Shown: positions 55,504-64,000 of the stretch, piece after piece
How the letters are laid out: each line of letters starts with the position of its first letter
Numbering within the stretch: the stretch's first letter is position 1
NCBI GenBank assembly: GCA_034509735.1
Contig: JACGWO010000007.1
Span: forward strand, 24,704,046 to 24,768,045
Direction of reading: 5' to 3'
Source of the DNA: Sesamum alatum
Taxonomy: Eukaryota > Streptophyta > Magnoliopsida > Lamiales > Pedaliaceae
DNA: 64,000 bases
The notes under the pieces: generated by a model
What the model saw: the letters and a program-made list of their open reading frames with translations, nothing else
What the model was told of the DNA's origin: nothing
The model's database searches: none
Made by a program: the position numbers and the translations under genes

Positions 55504-58500
55504 AATAAGTCAATTACCCACTTTGTTCAGAATCCTCTGAGTATGAGTAATCTACGATACCGACTAAGGTATTGTGAGTCCGCTTATATTTCCTTGCGAA
55601 GCAATACGGTCTAACCGTGTTACCTCTATCCACCATTTCCTCCTAGAGATGGTGGTTGTCTAAGAATATTTTCGTGGATCTTGTGATGAGATCTCGTGCC
55701 AATACTCCCATAGCCAAGTTGCCTGCCATATAGGCGAACATGGCTTGGTCGTGCTAGGTGCCACGTCCATCCTATGGACGCGGTCTTCATCAGTGACCAC
55801 TATCCGATGCACTCGTCATTGGGCCTGACTGTGCATACCTTTGAGACTAACTGGTTTTCACTTATGCTCTGGAAGCTAGTATCGCTTTAGCCTTCCAAAG
55901 CAACTCTCAACAGACGGTGCATCATGAACACATCTTTAGTCCTTATTCAGGTACTAAGGATCGTTCTTGATTGCTGTCTTCAACCCCTCAGTGCATTACC
56001 GATTTATGTTGAGCCATGCTAGAATCACTCTCAACATCGGTTCCTATGCACCGAGTAAACATATCATATGTTTGCCAGGGTTAAGACGTAGGGGATACTC
56101 AACATCCAAGCCTTCTCATTAGTCCACCATGACTAAGTCTTGAATGGCTTGATACTTTATGCATAGTATCCAAGTTTTCTCATCAGTCTTACTATGACTG
56201 AGTCTCGAACAACTTGCCCCTCTACATGTTTGAGTTTTCTCGTCAGTCTATCACGGACTGAATCTTTGAAAAAACTCAATTCATGATATGTACGTGGGAA
56301 CCCTTAAAATGTCATGGAGAATTTTCATGAGTTACAGTTGTGTTTTAGTGATTCCTAATGTCTTGAATTCGTCCATGGATCAAGACATTACACACTTAAA
56401 CACATTGGAACACCATTTCTACTCCCACTGATCACCTACGTCGTTTAAGACCGAGTCATGCTCCGTATGAGCTCGTCAAAACGAATATTCCAATTATGCG
56501 GTGTTTCAAACCTTGTTTGAATTTCCTAGTGGATTCTATGGCTCCTCTCCATAAATCCCACTACGATGTCCAACATCACGTTTCGCAGGTCATTTGGATT
56601 ACTATCCAAATTTGACCGAACATATCCCGATCACTCATACCTCTTACGACATTCGGGTTCGTTCTTAAGGGGACTTGGAATATGATCAATTTAAGAAATG
56701 TGATTCTAAGCAACGTTAGTAGTATTTTGTCGTAAACTTGTACAAATTAGACACCGAGTCTAATTTGTCTCCCACTAGTCCCTTGACGTATGTAGGATCC
56801 TTCTACATGCTCAAGGACTTTGTCGGGACACAGGCTTGCCAAACCATGGCTCCTTGTGCGTGACTCCTAGCAAAATGTGCCACGTTCCTTACGTTGGCAA
56901 TTTTGAGTCTACGTCTACACGGGCTAAGGTAATTGGGCGAAACTTCGATCGATCTTCGTCCAACGAGATTCGATCGTTCCCTTTATCAGAGACCGTCATA
57001 CTTGGCCTTTACAAGAAACGTTTCATTGAGAATTCCATTCTCAACTTGGATGCTCAAGAGCTCCCACTAAATACACGGCCTTTTCGATCCTATCGAAACA
57101 GGTTTAATTTTGCAACCATTTATGGTTCACCTCCTTAAGTCTAATTCCCAAACCTCCTATGGGACCTTTAGACTTTTGAACCCTCTTATGGTCTTGTGTA
57201 TTAGTAACCTACAGTTGTCTTATTGGATCCCTTCCAATAGACTATTTGGCAAGCCTACTTTGTCCAATAAAGAGCTTTCGGACTTTCTTCCTCATAAAAG
57301 ACTCGTAAATTTAGTCGATTCGAATCATCTATTTCTAGATTCATCGAACTTTCCAATTTACTTATCTTTTAATAAGAAGAAACGTCCTAGCTGTTGTAGA
57401 TGCCAAACCTGTAAGTTGGTCTTGATTAATCCATTTAAATAATTTGAATTTTGAGTATCCATAAACCTTTTATGGGATGGTGTTCTAGGAATTTACGTGT
57501 AACTACTAGCAAACATGAATCAATATTCAATAATTTAGTTTGATCAAATATGTATGTAAAAAAACCTTTGTCCAACAAAGAGACATAATTTTGATCATGC
57601 TAGGTTACGTAATTCCTATATTATCCTAACATGATCACGATTATGGGCCTAACAAGTCTCTAGTCCTTTTCATCAATGGACCTTCCCATTGTTGAATCCT
57701 AGAACTGTTCTTGGCTTTTAAGTCCTTATTCACTTTCTGCAAACCACCCGCAGATTAGTGATAGGAATGGTATCAAATACCAAATAGTGATCATGTCAAT
57801 ACTCAATATCAAATTTTACCTACATTGGAGAAAGGTTCAGGATACTCCTTTTTCCAATGGCCCTCTTTATGACAGTGAATGCTTACGTTCTTAGAAATCT
57901 GTGAACTTGACTGCTTGAACCTTTTGCTCTTTCCTTTACCTCCACCTTGTGTTGTAAAGGAACAACACTTGAAGTGCTTTAATAGTTGACATTACCTTAC
58001 CCTTCTTCCTCTTTTGGCGTCTGGCACCCTTGCCTTTCACCATGGAGGTTGAAGCCTCTCCTACTAGTACCGACGGCGCAGATTTTGCAATCGTTGCCTC
58101 GTACTAGACCCAACATAATTATCAACCTATGAAGATCTTTTCTAAGCTCATTCATGTGGATAATTAATGGTTTGTAGGAGGGAGGAAGAGACTGAAGGAT
58201 TATGTCAATGTACGTCTCTTTTCAAGACTGACGTGGAGGTCTTTTGAGCTTCTCCACTAGGGATTGCATCATCACTCCATGTTCTTTGTACCAACATCCC
58301 TTCCGTCATCTTAGCTCCAAACATGCCTTCGTTGCATTTTACCCCACATGCTGGTCCAGGACCATATAGACATGATGCAAACGAAGCATAGTTTGAGCCA
58401 ACATCATTATATCCTACTTGCCGGTGGTCATCCTTCAACTTTTGAACGCCAAGCGTTGCCTTAGTTGTCGACCCCTCCGGCAAGCGCTGAGGAACATCCT

Positions 58501-58624
58501 CATCCGGTTATGTAAGTTAAGGTTCTGGAAATCTAAGACCATCTTAAGATTTCACAGTCAATCCGTGTAATTGATTCCCTTTTAATGAGTCTCTTAGTGA
58601 TGTGTTTGGTGGATTCTTAGACAT
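55504..58624 (-). pseudogene. gag-pol relics of element E
   Basis: The gag start MSKNP is at 58622-58624. Short relics follow: LPEGST and FGAKMTEG (58480-58290), and a zinc knuckle C-I-H-C-HKEGHWKKEY whose last cysteine is lost (about 57845-57885). A remnant of the RNase H tail (KILRQP in place of HILRRY) lies near 55640. The remnant spans 3.1 kb against 4.0 kb in B, so segments are missing. Stops and frameshifts occur every few dozen codons. I could not identify a catalytic motif of protease, integrase or reverse transcriptase in an open frame. Confidence 0.75.
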
Positions 58625-60907
58625 TCACAACATATATGAAACAGAAAATAATTAGCAGAATGAAGTAATATTTTGGTTAAGTCTCGGCCTTTAGTCCTTA
58701 ACCTCTCCCACTATTTCTACGAAAATACGGCACTCTCAAACGTTGTTTTCGGGAAATCCTTTCCTAGTGGGCTCAGGATCCACAGCGATCTCCCCCATAC
58801 CCCACTTTTACGATTCGCATGGGAAAAGAACCCGTGGGAGGTATTCCATACCATTCTCGTTCCACGAGATTCCCAAGATAATTGCCTCACCCTTTCACGT
58901 GATCCCGAGGACTCCAAGCGAATCACGTTATTCGGGCGTTAGACCCAACCCAATCAACCGATTCATAGACTTACTGCTACCTCCACGACTCGTGAGACAG
59001 GTAACAACAGTCTACTCATCGTTCATGACAAAGTGCAGCTTCTTTTAAGCACGATAGTCGTGCCACGACTCGTGAGACCACGCTATCGACCTAAAAGATC
59101 TTCCTCACTTTTGCCATGGATGGAAGGCTTGGACAGACTCCCAGAGTCCTAGTCCATTTATTAAGGGTCTATATTTAACTTGGTTTAACCAAGTGAGAGT
59201 TTTGATAGAACGAGACCTCATCACTTATTAAGTATTGCATTGCGTGCGTTATGGCAGAAATATTCTAAGCGTGAATGTAACCATACATAAAGCATATAGA
59301 ATAATCATAAGCATATAATACGCATCGCATGCAAAATAAAGCCTAGCATGCCCCTGTAGGATGATCACAAGCCCAAACCTATGCGACCCACTGAGCCCGC
59401 AGTGGATCTATGGTCAATCTAAGGGTAGGCCCTACACTATTACAAGATTCAATAACCCATTACATGCAATGGGCCTTGTAAGTCCTCTTTATCTTCTTGG
59501 GCTCTCCATCGTGGGCCTACACCGGGCTTCTCTCCATGGATCCTCCGTGGGCCATCTGATGGCTACCTCCATGGGCCTCCAACACCTTGGGCTTGTCTTC
59601 TCTTGCAGCTTTTATTTGCAAAAAAAATAAAACCTCACCACTAATTCTACTCTCATTACATCATAAAATAAGAAACCCCAATTAAACATTTGGGGGGAGT
59701 ACATTAGGAGGGAGAGAGAAAGCCTTTTTATTCCAAGGCAACTAGAAGAGAGACAGAGAGGAAAATAAAGAGGCACACAGGCCACAACCCAACAAACAAA
59801 TAAATATAAATAAACCATACACGCGGTCTACGGGCTTTGTGATCATCCTTTGTCAAATCAATTAACACAAATAGCACAAATACATATCCCACGTAAAATA
59901 TGCTATAGCATCATCCATGATAATCCATACCATAAAATAAATGCAGAAAACTACATGTAAAATATCCACACCAAACATTGGATAATAGTGCAACCTATGT
60001 ACAACGATTTTTGTTGGAAAAACCTTTTCCATAATTAACAAGGCAATATCAATTCTATGAAATATAAAATCTCAACCAAAATTGAAATGCCCCAAGTTAA
60101 TTAATTCAGAAAAAATTCTCAGAATTATACAGAAAAAATCAAATTTTCTGAAACACAAAAATCAACAATTCAAGAATATGCCCATTTATTCAAGAATTCC
60201 AAAATCCAGCAATTTGTGCAATATTAATACATGTCAAGATCTACTCATGCTCAAACCATAAAATAACCATGATGTCCAACATCATAAAACGCAAAAATTA
60301 TTGCGAAATTTCACATATGAATTTTGATCATTGGTGCAACCATTGCAAAAATTAAATCTTGTTAGGAAACCCTTTCCTCATCAACCAAGCAATATTTATT
60401 TTAGGAAATTCTAAATCTCAAAAAAATAAATATTCTAAGTCAACGGGTTCAGAATAATGCAGAAAATATCATAAAAATAATTCAGGAAAAACAGTTTTGA
60501 AAAACGAGCTAAAAAGCGGGAGAGAAACAAAAAAACGGCACAGCCAGCCGGCCAGGCGCGCGTAGGCGCCCATGTCTGCGCGCGCGGCCGCGCTGGTCGG
60601 CGCGCGCAAGCCCCTGCCTGCCCACGCGCCCGGCCGCGCCCCTATGCGCGCGGGCAACGTGCTGCTGCTGCCGGTTCGCCGTTTTTCACTCCTTTTCGAC
60701 TTTTTATGTAATTTTTCTGAACCACAAGATAAATTCAACCGTAGAACATGTATTAACACATTCAAGAAAACCAAGATCCAAAATCCCATGCAAAATTAAA
60801 CGCCAATTAATATCTACGATAAACATGCTATAAACGTAAATTAAAACACGTTTATCATGCTTAAACGCACATAGCACATAGAATTCTAGGCCTATACACC
60901 GAACCGG
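58625..60907 (-). other. Leader of element E
   Basis: About 2.3 kb between primer site and gag relic. 58725-59110 and 59335-59830 resemble the leaders of A, B and C. A short GC island lies at 60536-60690. The rest is AT-rich with no gene. Confidence 0.75.
60536..60690. other. Short GC-rich island in leader of E
   Basis: CpG-rich with CGCGCG blocks, in the same position relative to the primer site as in A, B and C, but about a third as long and with weaker stems. Confidence 0.75.
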
Positions 60908-60919
60908 GCTCTGATACCA
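60908..60919 (-). other. tRNA-iMet primer binding site of E
   Basis: TGGTATCAGAGC on the minus strand, one base from the LTR start at 60921. Confidence 0.92.
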
Positions 60920-60920
60920 C

Positions 60921-63163
60921 TGAAAGATTGTGTGGGTCGGCCCGGGAGATTAATGCGTATAGCGGAAGCGCGAAATAGTGCGTAATAAAAAATTACAAAG
61001 CATAATTAAATGGAATTTAAATCATGCATAATATACATAAACGAATCAAGGGGTGTGCCCTTGATTCTCCCGGGCGTTCGGTGTATCTCATGTTCAATAA
61101 AACACAACATGGAGGCCATAGAATTGAAACAAAAAAAAAAAAAACGAAATTAAAGAACCTACCCGGTTGTAGTTTTGTCTTCGTTCGGCTACATGCATTG
61201 TTCCCCGTTTTGCACCAAGATCTCAAGAAGAGACCCTCTAAATCATCTCACTCGCTCCACCGGAAAGCAAACGACCCTTGTGCTAGCAAGAAATTATTTG
61301 GGAAGAAGAGACATCGATACACTCTATGAATTAACGCAATTAATGTCTCTTATGTTCTTAACTTGAATAAATCAAGAAGAACAAAGTATAATCCTTGGAG
61401 AGAAGAAAGAGGGTGGACGAAAATATTGAGAGAGATGAGAGATGAGAGTTGTAGAGAATACTAGGTGTGAGTGTGTGTTTTTTAAGTATTTATAGAAGAT
61501 GGAATTCCCATTCCTTCTCAAACTCTTCCAAAGAGACACACTTTGACTAGGATTTTGACCTAGTCAAATCCTAGTCAAATTAGACTTTGATTAAGTCAAA
61601 TTAATCATGGCCCTTCATCTCATCATTCTCTAGATCAAATCTTGTCCATCCATTTTGATGGGCTTTATGGAATGGGCCTATTTAATTCTAAATTAAATAT
61701 TCCCATGGACTTTATATTAAATCATATTTAATATACTAAGCCCATTAATTAATTAATGGAAAGGACTTATTTAATTCTAAATTAAATAGTCCCATGGACT
61801 TTATATTAAATCCTATTTAATATACCAAGCCCATTAGTTAATTCCATAGAATGGGATTATTTAATTCTAAATTAAATAGTCCCATGGACTTTATATTAAA
61901 TCCTATTTAATATACCAAGCCCACTAATTAATTAATTCACCCTTTTAATCTAATTAAAAGGAAAGCCCATGCTTTATAAAATTCATAAATCTAATTTATG
62001 AATTCAAGCCCGATTATTCAAAATAATCCATCGAGGCTTGAATCTCCAAGAAGTATAATTTAATTCCATTAAATTAAACCTTCTCCCGGAATTAATTCCA
62101 AATTAATTCCCTTTCATTTGGTGTAGCGGGTGTGACTCTTTAGGTTCACCTTTCAGCTAGACTTGGACCTACTTCTTGTTATTTCATAACCAAAGTAGTC
62201 CGTTACCATGGGTGGCCATCTTGCAACGGTCCATGGCACTAGAGACTAGGTGAATTTTATGGTGTGAACATTTAGGCTCCGAGTTATACGCAGGTGCGGT
62301 CCTACCGACGCTCGATACGTACGGGTACGGTCCTACTGTCGCCTGTCTCCCGGCCTTTAGTCTAGGGGTCGGTTTCCATTCTTGACTAGGCAACTATGCA
62401 TAATGCTCGAGATAGGTTTAACTCGACGTAGGAAATCCTTTCCCACTACATCAAGTGCTATGGCCATAGACTTTGTGAATCTAAACCATCTCCGAGCGCA
62501 TAGGAGATCTTGCTGTCATATCCTTTGACAGGGGACAGATCCTATCTTGGAATTCACCGTTCTTACATACTCCGACTGCACTGGACAAGGCTTATGATGA
62601 CCATGTGATATAATCGGTCAAATTTCACCAGATCCAAGATATAGCCTTAGTATGTAGGGGACTGCCGTGATCCTCAAGTCCGAGGACTAATCCCGTACTA
62701 TCGGAACCGGGAATACGAGTCATACCGACCAAGCCCGAGTAGTTTCCATATGACGATTCCCGCGAGTCACCTCAGTCGGCCGCTCCCCAGCAGGCCGACC
62801 CACTAACACTGCTTAGACGATCCTCGTCACCCGTCGATGAAACACGACAGCAGATGCTTAGTGCAAGTCTCAAATGGATTCTCGATGCCCTGTCTCGAGA
62901 TTCCTTTGACTTGGAGTATTTTAGACTGATTCGGCGAAACTGATTTCATGAACCTACCTCCAAGCGTAGTTCCAATTTCCCAAAATGTTATCTCAGTCTG
63001 TGGGCGTTTGTTGTCACATCGTAACGATGCAAGCAGTAAGTACAACAAACTCATGCCTATGAATCCTTACTACATTCATTAACATAATATTACTTGTTCA
63101 CAGATTGACGAATGGTTCTCAGAACAGCCAATACCATTGACTTTCTGGTCACCTATTCTAACA
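60921..63163 (-). repeat. 5' LTR of element E (2243 bp)
   Basis: It starts TGAAAGATTG and ends TTCTAACA. It is nearly identical to 53247-55488, and the three-copy 90-bp array is at 61679-61939. Confidence 0.95.
61486..61602 (-). promoter_or_regulatory. LTR promoter of E: W-box-like cluster and TATA box
   Basis: Reading leftward, three TTTGACT motifs and two inverted TCAAA partners lie within 61542-61602. The TATA box CTATAAATAC follows at 61495-61486. The spacing is like that in the other LTRs. The function is inferred from motifs. Confidence 0.6.
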
Positions 63164-63168
63164 GAAAT
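63164..63168. repeat. Target-site duplication of E, right copy (GAAAT)
   Basis: Identical to 53242-53246. Confidence 0.93.
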
Positions 63169-63860
63169 TATATAAATAATCTCTTTTTTCTAATATTTTG
63201 GAAGGTTTTATATAATTTAAATACAAACATATTGCATTCTCACTTGAGGTAGTTTCTAATAATAATTTATTTGTAAGAATATAAATTAATATCAACGAGA
63301 AATGACTTGCACTAGAACATAAATTCGAGATACGCAGGGTTGATCGAAAAAAGTTCAAAGTCAATTAAAAAACTTAAGTAAATTTAAATTCTCAAACTCA
63401 ATTCAGCTTGGTATCTAGAAAGTCCAGAAAGACACTTTTCAATTGCTTGCAGCTAGTAAACCTAAGAAAGTCCAAACATTAAACTTTGTCACAAAGAATA
63501 ACTCCCACTTTTATTTTGATATGTTTAGTCAATCTTACAAATTTCTGTCTGGGCCTCTCAAACTACTCAGTCCTGCCACAGGATGCCACATTTCAAATAA
63601 CAAAACTAATCACTTCCCATGCGAAATCTCAGTATAGATCTTTGACAATTTGCTAAGAACTCTTTTGAATCGTTGCCTTAGCCCCTTCTCTTCACACCTT
63701 ACCAAGAACAATATACTGTGTTCACCAACCTTAATATCTTAGTCCAAGAATTCAGGTACTCAGACTGATACAACTACTTTGATGCTTGGCTTTAAGCATA
63801 ACTTTCCCAAATTGGGCCTATTAGTTGATGGGCCGCTAGTCTGTTGGGCTTCATCTTCAG
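63169..63860. other. Unassigned sequence right of E
   Basis: About 700 bp with no gene or element signature that I can support. It may be the 3' non-coding part of the element at 63924-64000. Confidence 0.45.
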
Positions 63861-63923
63861 ATCCAAGGTCGCCACTTTGGTTGCCAGAATTGGTGAATTG
63901 GGCTTAACATCAGTTTCAAGCCC

Positions 63924-64000
63924 CATAAGTGTTTGCCCATATCATTGCTCCCCCCTTTGGGACGGGCCTTGTCCACAAGGCCCAAAGTGGGAAACGCGGC
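63924..64000 (-). pseudogene. Possible C-terminus of a gypsy polyprotein (cut by window edge)
   Basis: On the minus strand the edge reads AAFPTLGLVDKARPKGGSND. This resembles the FPxxxLEDKVxxxGGSND ending of plant chromovirus-type polyproteins, with changes at several positions. Only about 25 codons are visible, so the call is tentative. Confidence 0.35.

Larger units (their letters stand above)
53247..63163 (-). mobile_element. Element E: copia element with young LTRs and decayed interior
   Basis: It is bounded by a perfect 5-bp duplication GAAAT (53242-53246 and 63164-63168). LTRs of 2242 and 2243 bp differ by about 27 changes by eye (about 1.2%). Primer site, purine tract and leader are all in place. 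The interior holds only short gag-pol relics. E is a different LTR subfamily from A-D and S, although the termini, primer site, purine tract and W-box cluster are shared. Confidence 0.95.

Overview
This is a plant nuclear window, almost certainly from a eudicot, and nearly all of it is transposable-element DNA. The evidence is the tRNA-iMet primer sites, Ty1/copia and Tat-type Ty3/gypsy polyproteins, a plant-mobile-domain ORF, a PIF/Harbinger transposase with plant-style SANT-like partner ORFs, and a fragment of a plant WAV3-like gene. The species cannot be named from sequence alone. I found no intact cellular gene, no rRNA or tRNA gene and no CRISPR array.

Left half (1-32014) is one nested stack that can be unpicked from target-site duplications (TSDs) and reading-frame continuity. 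A forward copia element D (29437-32014) was hit by a reverse copia element C (25294-29436). C was hit by a reverse Tat-lineage gypsy element G (2800-25293), which carries an antisense plant-mobile-domain (PMD) ORF. G's antisense ORF was hit by a reverse copia element A (5325-17436, TSD AAGGA), whose 3' LTR was hit by a forward solo LTR S (6759-9058, TSD ATCTC) of the same family. A separate reverse element T with a very short LTR (1-2799) abuts the truncated N-terminus of the PMD ORF. The left ends of T, G, C and D lie outside the window.

Middle (32015-34351) holds a foreign LTR fragment and a decayed reverse LINE-1 tail. Then comes a structurally complete forward copia element B (34352-44468, TSD ATTTG) whose protease, integrase and reverse transcriptase active sites are all altered. 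Between B and the next element are a pair of strong palindromes (45161-45243) and a captured exon piece of a WAV3-like RING/vWA gene (about 45522-45884). A decayed PIF/Harbinger element follows (about 46780-52090) with a transposase flanked by two SANT-like ORFs.

Right end is copia element E (53247-63163, reverse, TSD GAAAT). Its two 2.24-kb LTRs differ at only about 27 sites by eye although its interior has lost coding capacity, so it looks like a recently moved non-autonomous element. The last few hundred bases carry what may be the tail of a further gypsy polyprotein.

Shared features across the copia elements are LTRs of about 2 kb starting TGTTAG and ending TTTCA, a cluster of palindromic W-box-like TTGAC motifs upstream of the TATA box, and a GC-rich leader island between primer site and gag that is built of long stable hairpins.
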